This document shows, one piece after another, positions 17,372 to 24,332 of a stretch of DNA of 28,849 bases. Source of the stretch: DATDCV01 sp036524155 (lineage in GTDB: Bacteria; Verrucomicrobiota; Verrucomicrobiia; Limisphaerales; UBA8199); assembly GCA_036524155.1 (NCBI GenBank), contig DATDCV010000115.1, positions 1 to 28,849 on the forward strand, written 5' to 3'. The position numbers and the translations under genes are program-made. The notes beneath the pieces are model-generated. The model saw only the letters and a list, made by a program, of their open reading frames with translations. It had not been told where the DNA came from and searched no databases. Every line of letters begins with the position of its first letter. The stretch's first letter is position 1.

Positions 17372-18707
17372 AGCGGGCGGTGCGGTGTTGGGGCAGAAAG
17401 AACTCGTGCACCAGACGGTCGACTTCGAGCAGGCCGCTCCGGGTAAGGCGCAGCCAGTCGCCGTTGACGACGAGCGCGTCCCAGGCCTCCAGGCGAGATA
17501 TCGCCTCAGCGAAATGGACCAGGACATCGACCCCGAATTTGCGCTGGAAGTAGGCCCGGCTGATTCGCCCCAACTTGAACTGCAGCACCAACTCACGGAT
17601 GAGCCGCTCCTCGCCGGTAGGGGTTAACGCGCGGTGAAGGGGCAGTTCGCCGCGGCGCAACATACTGACATAGGGCTCAAAATCGTGCTGATTCTGAAAA
17701 TGCGTGCCGCCGACGTGCGAAAAGGAAGCCACCCCAAGACCGATCAGATCAGCCCCTTGCCAAAGGCTGTCGCGGTAAACGAACCGCGTGCGCGCGGGAT
17801 CCCTTACGGCGGCGTAGCCGCTGGTGACGGTATAGCCCGCGTTCTCCAGTTGCTCGAACGCGTATCCCACCCAGTGACGTTTGGTCTGCCAATCGGCGAC
17901 CGGCGCCGTGAGCCTGCCCTGGGCTTTCATCTCCTGGTAGATCCTGGTGTTGTAAGGGATCTCCATCTGGTAAATCGTCACGCTGTCGGGTGCGAGCGCG
18001 ATCGTTTGCCGGACGCATTCTCGCCAGTTATTCTCGGTTTCCTCCACCATGCCCGCGATCAGGTCGACGTTTATTTGCGGAAAGCCGAGCTCACGGGCAA
18101 AGTGATAGGCGCGGAGAATCTCGCGGGAACGATGCGCGCGGCCGTTGATGTCCAGGATGTGATCGTCGAAATTCTCGACCCCCAAGCTCAGCCGCGTTAC
18201 GCCCAGGCCCCGGATGACCTTGAGTTTGTGGTCGGACAAGGTGCCCGGCTCGCACTCGAAAGTGACCTCGAGGGCTTGGTTCCAGGGCAGGATCGCCTGC
18301 ATCCGTCGCGCAAGACTCTCGAGCTGAGGCTCCGAAAGGTAGGAGGGTGTTCCGCCGCCGAAATAGACGAACTGCGGCGCGCGTCCCGAGATGAAGGGCC
18401 TGGAGGCATATAACTCCAACTCGCGGACCGCAAGGTCCAGGTAACGTTTGATGGCGGTGGAATCTTTATCAGTGTAGACGCGAAAGTAGCAGAAGTGGCA
18501 GCGTTTCCGGCAAAACGGGATGTGCAGATAGAGCCCCAGCGGTGTCCCAGGCGGGGCGGGCCGGTCCAAGGCCGCGGTGACATCTTCGAGGTGTTCGGGC
18601 GTCCAGAATGAAAACGGCGGGTAGTTCGAGACGAAATAGTTGCCCACCGTGGTTTCCTTTTCCACGGGCTCGGCCACCGGCGGCGCCGGCAAAATGTTCG
18701 TGCTCAT
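17364..18707 (-). CDS. HemW/HemN-like radical SAM protein
   Basis: 447 residues from the ATG at 18707; an in-frame TTG at 18758 would add 17 residues but lies only about 12 bases below a promoter-like sequence. LYLHIPFCRKRCHFCYF (59-75) carries the CxxxCxxC cluster motif (C66, C70, C73). FVYFGGGTPSYLS (113-125) is the SAM-binding strand typical of coproporphyrinogen oxidase-like proteins. A HemN C-terminal domain follows (GEERLIRELVLQFKLGRISRAYFQRKFG). HemW proteins are haem chaperones, but relatives in biosynthetic clusters do cyclopropanation or methyl transfer. Being the first gene of an operon for aromatic-acid activation makes a biosynthetic job, or an unrelated haem role, both possible. 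Confidence 0.85.
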   Translation of the reverse strand: MSTNILPAPPVAEPVEKETTVGNYFVSNYPPFSFWTPEHLEDVTAALDRPAPPGTPLGLYLHIPFCRKRCHFCYFRVYTDKDSTAIKRYLDLAVRELELYASRPFISGRAPQFVYFGGGTPSYLSEPQLESLARRMQAILPWNQALEVTFECEPGTLSDHKLKVIRGLGVTRLSLGVENFDDHILDINGRAHRSREILRAYHFARELGFPQINVDLIAGMVEETENNWRECVRQTIALAPDSVTIYQMEIPYNTRIYQEMKAQGRLTAPVADWQTKRHWVGYAFEQLENAGYTVTSGYAAVRDPARTRFVYRDSLWQGADLIGLGVASFSHVGGTHFQNQHDFEPYVSMLRRGELPLHRALTPTGEERLIRELVLQFKLGRISRAYFQRKFGVDVLVHFAEAISRLEAWDALVVNGDWLRLTRSGLLEVDRLVHEFFLPQHRTARYA

Positions 18708-18769
18708 TGCTGAATTCTGCCGGCCAGCGCGGGCTGGTCCGGGCGACACGTTGGTCAACAGGACAAGCC

Positions 18770-18798
18770 AATATGAAGTAGGTTCACGTAATATTCAA
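18770..18798 (-). promoter_or_regulatory. Candidate sigma70-type promoter of the radical SAM/chorismate-lyase operon
   Basis: On the minus strand, TTGAAT (18793-18798) and CATATT (18770-18775) are separated by exactly 17 bases, in an AT-rich patch between the palindromic repeats and the first gene. Each hexamer matches four of six consensus positions. This would give a leader of roughly 55 bases to the ATG at 18707. Confidence 0.38.
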
Positions 18799-18875
18799 AT
18801 GAGAAGAGCTCATATGTCTAGTGCCACGGGGCGAATTCATGGCGTCATTTCTATGAACGGCCTGGGCCGTCTGTC

Positions 18876-18982
18876 CCGGCGCGCGGACTTCAGTCCGCAG
18901 CAATGCCCGACCGCCTGTTCGGCTCGGAATGCCAAAGCCCCCAGTTGACGAGTGTTGCTGCGGACTGAAGTCCGCGCGCCGG
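18876..18982. repeat. REPIN-like inverted pair of palindromic repeats
   Basis: Two 28-base copies, 18876-18903 and 18955-18982, are perfect reverse complements of each other, separated by 51 bases. Each copy also contains its own palindrome, GCGGACTTCAGTCCGC. The arrangement matches REPINs, pairs of REP sequences mobilised together. It occupies most of the 307-base gap between the sugar-isomerase-like gene and the radical SAM operon, and a further copy lies at 21972-21996. The strong stem could also act as a transcription barrier between the two same-strand units. Confidence 0.8.
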
Positions 18983-19014
18983 CGGTCGGTCGTTGACCAG
19001 CGGGAAGACCCGGG

Positions 19015-20601
19015 TCAGGCGGCGGCGGACAGGTTCACCCACTCGAGACCGAGTTTGCGCGCGGCGAAGCCGATTTCGCGGAGGTATTCGCCATAGACCA
19101 TGATCCAGTGGGAGTCGCGCGCTTCGCTGCGAAGTTTTTGCCAGTCGCCCTGGATTTCGACGTCCTGCTGCGACCGGCAGATGTCGTAAAACGGGTTGGC
19201 CTTGACGATGCCTTTGAAGCCGACCCAGCGCGCGGAGCTGTATTCGGGGTCAATGAACGTGACTTCCTGGCCGATCGGCATGCTCACTTTTGGCGCGGCG
19301 CCGTAATCAGACTCGTAGTGTGTCACTATTTTGGCGGGGGCATATTTCCGTCCATCCAGCCGGCGGGGCGATGTGCAGTGGGCGCACGTGACTGTCCGTT
19401 GGTGCGGATAAGTGGAATTGTGCAGGAAGACCGGTTTGCCCGCGATGTGGCGCAGCAGAAGGCCCGCGGGAATGATCACGAAGTCTGACTCGCAAAAGGC
19501 GATCAGGCCTTCATCATTGAGGAGTCCTAACGGCAGGCAGGCCGTGGTCTCGGACATCGGGATAATCGTTCCCATGCAACTCTTGACCGTGAACGCGGTG
19601 GCCCGGTGTTCTTGCATCAGGTCCTTGAAAACCTGGTACAAAACAAAGGCGTTGACGACGGCCTGGCGGTCGGCCGACAGCCTGGTTTTTGGCAGGGCCA
19701 GATACTGCGCGGTCGCTTTTTCCGCCGCGGAAACGAGTGCCCGGTCAGCTCGCGCCCGGCGCAGACGCGGGGCGAAGGCCTCGTAGCTTACGTCGACGAT
19801 CTCAAGCTGAAATCGCTCTTTGGCTTTTTGCGGGGCGTCCGGCGCGTATTTTCCCCACGGTCCGCCCAGCGCGACGATGCGCGTGCCGAGGAAATTTTTT
19901 GCGGCGCAAAGCGCCCGCAATCGCCAGAGCAGTTCGCCGCAGTCATCCACTACGACGTCATCCACGTGCGCCTTCAGGATATTTCCGTCGTCGGCAGATG
20001 CCGGCTGGGCGCCTTCTTTTTGCAGGTATTGGGTGCTCAGCGCTTCATACCAGTAATAGACGGGACCGCTACGGTGCCGGACGAAGATCAGTGCATGGGA
20101 TTTCCCTCGCAAGCAAGCCCGCAAGAGGCTGGCGCTGCCGGTGCAGGCGTAGAGGAGCGTCAAGTCGTGGTCTCGGGTCGCTATCTGGTCAGCGGCTTCA
20201 GGCGAGGTGACCTTCGCCACCGGGAGCAATTCGAGGCCAAATTCGGCTTTGGCGGCGATCCGGGCGAGTTCGTTGGTGATGCGGGCTACCTCCTGGCTGA
20301 CCGCGCTTTCGGTTTGCACACCGCCCCACGAACGCCAGGAACTCTGCTCCCGTCTTTGGGGCAGGGCATACATGAAAACGGGCTGCACCTTGAGAACCCT
20401 TCCCAGGACTCGAAATGGCGCGCGCGGATCCCAATCGAGTGGGGAGGTGCCTGCCAGGAGTGTTGGGGTCCACGCCAGCAGCGCCCCCGCTGAACCCCGG
20501 GCGGCGAGGCCAAGAAAAGCGCGCCGACACAGTGTTTCGCCGGCGGACGAAGTGGCGTTACTGTTCTGGGGGCATTGGGCTCGCGAAACCGGCGTGTTCA
20601 T
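19015..20601 (-). CDS. Tat-exported L-fucose-isomerase-like protein
   Basis: 528 residues from the ATG at 20601; a TTG at 20643 is possible. Residues 25-31 carry a twin-arginine motif (CRRAFLG) followed by a hydrophobic stretch, so export as a folded protein is likely. The C-terminal half resembles the L-fucose/L-arabinose isomerase fold: ACLPLGLLNDEGLIAFCESDFVIIPAGLLLRHIAGKPVFL, then RTVTCAHCTSPRRLDG. A Glu, an acidic residue and a His sit in these motifs roughly where FucI binds its metal, but this is not proven. The N-terminal half is less conserved. The substrate is unknown. An aldose-ketose isomerase in the periplasm would be unusual, so a binding or other role is possible. Confidence 0.72.
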   Translation of the reverse strand: MNTPVSRAQCPQNSNATSSAGETLCRRAFLGLAARGSAGALLAWTPTLLAGTSPLDWDPRAPFRVLGRVLKVQPVFMYALPQRREQSSWRSWGGVQTESAVSQEVARITNELARIAAKAEFGLELLPVAKVTSPEAADQIATRDHDLTLLYACTGSASLLRACLRGKSHALIFVRHRSGPVYYWYEALSTQYLQKEGAQPASADDGNILKAHVDDVVVDDCGELLWRLRALCAAKNFLGTRIVALGGPWGKYAPDAPQKAKERFQLEIVDVSYEAFAPRLRRARADRALVSAAEKATAQYLALPKTRLSADRQAVVNAFVLYQVFKDLMQEHRATAFTVKSCMGTIIPMSETTACLPLGLLNDEGLIAFCESDFVIIPAGLLLRHIAGKPVFLHNSTYPHQRTVTCAHCTSPRRLDGRKYAPAKIVTHYESDYGAAPKVSMPIGQEVTFIDPEYSSARWVGFKGIVKANPFYDICRSQQDVEIQGDWQKLRSEARDSHWIMVYGEYLREIGFAARKLGLEWVNLSAAA

Positions 20602-20828
20602 AGCGGGTGACCGGAGTTTGGCGCCATGTCTCGCGACAATCAAGCCGTCACATTTGCAGGCTGGCTGGCGATGGTTCGATGCGCTTCGCTACCATCGGCA
20701 CCTGCGCCACAGTTCCCGACGCGTGTTCCGTCAGAAGTGGCCCAAGGATGGCGAAACGCAGCAGCCAGTGCGGACGGAACAGAGCCCGGCGGAATGGCGT
20801 CACTATCAGAATCGTCCTCGAGTGGAGC

Positions 20829-21131
20829 TTAGTCCAGCGTGTTGTGAAAGTAGTCCAGGTGGGCCGCGCAGCGGCACTTTTTGTCCCAGGGACGGCAGCA
20901 TTTACGGATGAGATCCACTCGCTTGTCCCCTTCGGGCTTTGGCAGCGGACCGGAGAGGCTCGTGGTTTCCTCGCCGGTGAAATTGTCCCACCACTTGGCG
21001 ACGGTGTAGACCCCGCACACCGGGCAGAAGAAATATGAGTCGGTGTGTTCATCGCCCATGATGCTGCCGGAAATAGACGCCAGCCGGTCTTTGCTCTCAA
21101 GGGTGCGGTTGCACTGTTGGCATAGGACCAT
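20829..21131 (-). CDS. Small cysteine-rich (zinc-ribbon-like) protein
   Basis: 100 residues from the ATG at 21131. CQQC (4-7) and CPVC (36-39) form a zinc-ribbon-like pair, and four more cysteines (78, 79, 86, 88) lie in KCCRPWDKKCRCAAHLDYF. Between them is an aromatic stretch VYTVAKWWDNFTGEE. No signal peptide is visible. It begins 26 bases after the ThuA stop and is probably co-transcribed with it. I do not recognise a named family. Metal or nucleic-acid binding is possible from the cysteines alone. Confidence 0.68.
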   Translation of the reverse strand: MVLCQQCNRTLESKDRLASISGSIMGDEHTDSYFFCPVCGVYTVAKWWDNFTGEETTSLSGPLPKPEGDKRVDLIRKCCRPWDKKCRCAAHLDYFHNTLD

Positions 21132-21157
21132 GCTAATGCGCGCGTCCGTTGTGGTGA

Positions 21158-21946
21158 CTACTGGTCGCGTCGAGCCGCCCACCGGATGGAATTCGCCAGG
21201 AGTTTGCGGAAATTCGGGTTCTCGTAAGCCCGATGATCGTGCCCGAGCTGGATAAAGACCACGCGCGACTTGCGTTCCGTTCGTGCCCAGGCAAGGGGCT
21301 TGCCGCTTTTGGGGTGGGTGGTGCTCAGGAGCGGTGTGACGTCCGAGCCCACGCGGAAGCCCCAATAGATCTCGTCATGGATGGTGAAATCCTGAAGGTC
21401 CGCCGTGATCGGGTGGTTGGTGCCCACGACCGTGACAGGGACGTCCACGTCGTGCTCATAGCCAACCTGGGCCGTAATGACTCCGCTCGTTCCGTCCGCT
21501 TCGGGGTATCGGCCCCCGACGATGCGCTCGTAGTCGGGCCAGTGCTGGAACGAGACGAGCGCATGGTGCAGCACCACCAGTCCGATGCCGCGGTCGAAAA
21601 GCGACAGGAATTTCGTTTTCTGCGTTTCCGTGATTCCCTTTGGCATATCATAGAGCACCACTACATCATAATTAAGGAGATCAGCGCGTTGGTAAGCGGC
21701 GGCGTTAGTGGTGCCATGCGCCGCGTGAACAAAGGTGATGGGCGGATTCTCCTCGAACATTTTCAGGAAGGGCCCTTTTTCAAACCCGTGGCCGCCGGTA
21801 ACCACCAAAACCTTCGGCATCGCATAGGTGACTGCAGGCGACGCGGACCCGGTGAGAAAGGCGGCCAAGAGTCCAGTCAGGAGCAGAACGCCAGTCAGGG
21901 TGGATGATCCGAGGATCGCGTGGCTTTTGCGGGAAGGTTTATTCAT
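21158..21946 (-). CDS. Secreted ThuA-domain protein
   Basis: 262 residues from the ATG at 21946, with AAGGAAA about seven bases upstream. A hydrophobic segment (LTGVLLLTGLLAAFLTGSASPA) gives a signal peptide or anchor. The mature part is a clear ThuA domain, with a glutamine-amidotransferase-like fold: VLVVTGGHGFEKGPFLKMFE, GIGLVVLHHALVSFQHWPDY, ERIVGGRY, FTIHDEIYWGF and RVVFIQLGHD. ThuA proteins are linked to sugar metabolism and are abundant in Verrucomicrobia and Planctomycetes; the exact reaction is unknown. The small cysteine-rich gene follows closely. A palindromic repeat copy lies just upstream at 21972-21996. Confidence 0.9.
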   Translation of the reverse strand: MNKPSRKSHAILGSSTLTGVLLLTGLLAAFLTGSASPAVTYAMPKVLVVTGGHGFEKGPFLKMFEENPPITFVHAAHGTTNAAAYQRADLLNYDVVVLYDMPKGITETQKTKFLSLFDRGIGLVVLHHALVSFQHWPDYERIVGGRYPEADGTSGVITAQVGYEHDVDVPVTVVGTNHPITADLQDFTIHDEIYWGFRVGSDVTPLLSTTHPKSGKPLAWARTERKSRVVFIQLGHDHRAYENPNFRKLLANSIRWAARRDQ

Positions 21947-21971
21947 GGCCAATTTCCTTTTGGTGGATGTG

Positions 21972-21996
21972 GCTGCGGACTGAAGTCCGCGCGCCG
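21972..21996. repeat. Single copy of the palindromic repeat
   Basis: These 25 bases are identical to the inner part of the copy at 18955-18982, including the GCGGACTGAAGTCCGC palindrome. It lies between the ThuA start and the serine hydrolase stop, so again intergenic. No inverted partner is seen nearby. Confidence 0.75.
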
Positions 21997-22026
21997 ATCG
22001 CCAGGGGCAGGTTCTTCATTTTGGCA

Positions 22027-23190
22027 CTAAGGTCTCGCTTCGTTGATTGCCGCGGCGCAGGCGCGGCGCAGGTATTCTTCAAACGCCCACTCGCCGCTGC
22101 TGCCGGTTTGGCGGGTGATGACCAGGTCGAGGCTTGGCACGAAGGCGAGCAGTTGGCCGCCGGAACCGGGTTTACTGCGGGCATCAGCGGGAATCCCCTC
22201 GCCACTGCGGCCGCTCTCACCGCGGTGGCGGGCCGGCAGCTCCCAGGCATGGGAGAAGACCTGGGGATTGAGTTTCCATCGCATTTCGGGCGTCGTTACA
22301 TCGTGCGTGGGAGCGGCGGTTTGGTCCACAAACCATTTGGGGATGATTTGTTGCTCACCCCAGCGTCCTTCACGCGACAGGCAGTAACCGATACGCGCCA
22401 GGTCACGCGCCGGCATGCCCAGGCCGTGCGACGGATGGCGGCCGATCTTCTCCCCGCCGTCGTAATACTGGAACCACCAGTGTTCGATGCCGAGCGGTTT
22501 GAACAGCGCCTCGATGGCAAACTGATCGTAGGGTTTGCCGGTGACCGTCTCGCACACGAGCGCGGCGTGAGCCAAAGCGTGGCTTGAGTAGCCGCAGCCC
22601 TTGCCCGGGTCGAAGGCCAGTTTTGCCGTCCGGGGATCGCCTGTGAGGCCGAGGATGTATTCCCACGAACCGTCGTTGGGCGCGCCAGTTGCCTCGGGGC
22701 AAATGCCGGAGGTGTGATTGAGGAGTTCCTTGACAGTGATTCTTGCTTTGCGCGGGTCACTCAAGGGCTGCGCCCATGGGATGAAGTCGAAGGCCGGGTC
22801 GTCGAACGTCATCCGACGCGGCGTGCGGCCCTCTCGGCTCTGTTCGGAGGCAATGGCCAGGACCGTGGCGCAGACCGCTTTCGACACGGAAGCCACGCGG
22901 CGGGCGTCGGTTTTGGCGCTGTTCCCGCGTTCGACTTCGAGGGCGATATATCCGTGGCGAATCACAACGGCGGCGAAGTTGCGGTCGTCGGATTTGAGGA
23001 GCCAATCGCGCAAATCATCGAGCTTTGCGGAATCCAAGGCGGCGAGCCGTCGAATATCGTCGGGAGTTTCCAGTTTGCGCCAGCCCCCTTGGGATTCCGG
23101 CGGCGGAAAGTACGGGCGCGCGTCCGCGGCAGGTTTTGGAGTTTCCGCGGCGAACCCGCCGCAAAGGGACATCAGGAGCAGGGAGAGCAT
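22027..23190 (-). CDS. Secreted beta-lactamase-family serine hydrolase
   Basis: 387 residues from the ATG at 23190, chosen because it places a signal peptide (MLSLLLMSLCGGFAAE, cleaved near FAA-ET) at the N-terminus; the frame stays open upstream to 23409. The serine hydrolase core is clear: SVSK (101-104, SxxK), ITVKELLNHTSGI (151-163), GYSSHA (200-205) in the place of the YxN motif, and a late GSGGQLLAFVPSLDLVITRQTG. Class C beta-lactamase relatives in soil Verrucomicrobia are mostly esterases or peptidases, not antibiotic-resistance enzymes. It is near ThuA and glycosidases, so acting on cell-wall or sugar-ester substrates is plausible. Confidence 0.9.
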   Translation of the reverse strand: MLSLLLMSLCGGFAAETPKPAADARPYFPPPESQGGWRKLETPDDIRRLAALDSAKLDDLRDWLLKSDDRNFAAVVIRHGYIALEVERGNSAKTDARRVASVSKAVCATVLAIASEQSREGRTPRRMTFDDPAFDFIPWAQPLSDPRKARITVKELLNHTSGICPEATGAPNDGSWEYILGLTGDPRTAKLAFDPGKGCGYSSHALAHAALVCETVTGKPYDQFAIEALFKPLGIEHWWFQYYDGGEKIGRHPSHGLGMPARDLARIGYCLSREGRWGEQQIIPKWFVDQTAAPTHDVTTPEMRWKLNPQVFSHAWELPARHRGESGRSGEGIPADARSKPGSGGQLLAFVPSLDLVITRQTGSSGEWAFEEYLRRACAAAINEARP

Positions 23191-23527
23191 ACCATTGAAT
23201 GCATTTATGGGCGGAGTGATAAGTCCGACACTTTGCCTCCGAGGCGGCGAGCACGGCCGGCGTCGGTGCTGAGACCCTAGTCCTGGGTGAGCCTGTGGCA
23301 GGTGCCGAACCTCGTCAAAGCGCCTCGGCATAAGTTTTGAGATTAGAGGTCCAGACGCTGCTGACAGCGGCTTGGGCTTTTGGTGTTGACCCGGCTCATT
23401 TGGTGCCATAGTACGCCCGGAAGAGGCTGTTTTATTTGCGGCCCAGATTTGCTTAACGTTTCTGTCTTGCAGCGGGTGCCGTCAAGTCTTTTAAGAGTTC
23501 ATGAAGGCTGAGCGAGGGATTTCCGGT
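23191..23527. other. 337-base intergenic region with nothing recognised
   Basis: This stretch separates the divergent serine hydrolase and acetyltransferase genes and must hold both promoters. Apart from the acetyltransferase ribosome-binding site (GAGGGA, 23514-23519) I see no convincing promoter, repeat, RNA or small gene in it. Confidence 0.5.
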
Positions 23528-24130
23528 ATGACGAGAGAAGGTTTCGATCTCAGGTCGACGCTGCCCACGCTGAGGGCCAGGCGTGTGCGACTACGCTGGA
23601 TGACTGAGAGCGATGTGCCGTCGCTATTCTCGATATTCGGCGATCGAGAGGTGACTCGCTATTGGGGCCATGCGGTACTGCCTGACCCCGGGGCGGCGAG
23701 GGTGTTGTTGGAGGAGATTCACACAAGGTTTGCCCATCGGAGTTTGTTGCAGTGGGGTGTGGCTTTGCTCGCCACGGATGTCGTCATCGGAACCTGCACC
23801 CTGGCCGCGTTGGACGCGGAGAACCGTCGAGCCGAGCTTGGATTTGCCCTGGCCAGGGCTTACTGGGGCCAGGGTTATATGTCTGAAGCGTTGCCCGTCC
23901 TTCTCCGATTCGGTTTTAGCGAACTTCGGTTGCATCGCGTTTGGGCGGACACGGACCCGCGGAACGCGGCGTCGATCCGGGCCTTAGAGCGGCACGGGTT
24001 TCGCCGGGAAGGATTCCTGCGGGAGCACTACCTCGTCCAAGGTGAACCACAGCATGCTGTCGTGTATGGTTTGCTGCGGTCGGAATGGCAGCGCGCCAAT
24101 GGGGCGGCGGCACACGGGACTCAGAGCTGA
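23528..24130 (+). CDS. GNAT-family N-acetyltransferase (RimJ/RimL type)
   Basis: 200 residues from the ATG at 23528, which has GAGGGA eight bases upstream; an ATG at 23501 would add nine residues with a poorer site. The fold is that of RimJ/RimL-type enzymes: LRARRVRLRWMTESDVPSLF near the N-terminus, then GTCTLAALDAENRRAELGFAL, acetyl-CoA motif A YWGQGYMSEA (112-121), and LRLHRVWADTDPRNAASIRA followed by LERHGFRREGFLREH. It should transfer acetyl from acetyl-CoA to an amine, such as a ribosomal protein N-terminus, a small molecule or a toxin. It stands alone, so the substrate is unknown. Confidence 0.9.
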   Translation: MTREGFDLRSTLPTLRARRVRLRWMTESDVPSLFSIFGDREVTRYWGHAVLPDPGAARVLLEEIHTRFAHRSLLQWGVALLATDVVIGTCTLAALDAENRRAELGFALARAYWGQGYMSEALPVLLRFGFSELRLHRVWADTDPRNAASIRALERHGFRREGFLREHYLVQGEPQHAVVYGLLRSEWQRANGAAAHGTQS

Positions 24131-24332
24131 GTTTTGTCGTTGTGGCCTCAGGCGTGCAAATCCCGGTATGGCAGAACATAGATGGTTAACGCGGGCCTCG
24201 ATGTGACGATGGAACTCGTCAAGGATCGGCTTCGGCCTATCCAGAGGCGATTGGGTGAGAACTGGCTCGGCCTCGCTGTGGTGACGCCCGAGATACAAAG
24301 CATCTTCCATTTGTTGGAACACACAGCCCACA

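Noticed and set aside
17372..17596. N-terminal extension of the chorismate-lyase-like protein
   Set aside because: The open frame continues upstream, but this part overlaps the radical SAM gene and looks like its shadow; the ATG at 17371 gives a normal 8-base overlap.
12769..18707. A complete aryl-polyene or flexirubin cluster
   Set aside because: No ketosynthase, ketoreductase, dehydratase, acyltransferase or MMPL exporter is present in the window; only the starter-unit-like parts are seen.
19606..20493. 295-codon plus-strand open frame
   Set aside because: It is antisense to the sugar-isomerase-like gene and has no recognisable motif.
22027..23190. Antibiotic-resistance beta-lactamase
   Set aside because: The YxN motif is not kept and the context is sugar degradation; the family includes many esterases and peptidases.
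23191..23409. N-terminal extension of the serine hydrolase
   Set aside because: The upstream in-frame part has no conserved sequence and would bury the signal peptide that begins at the ATG at 23190.
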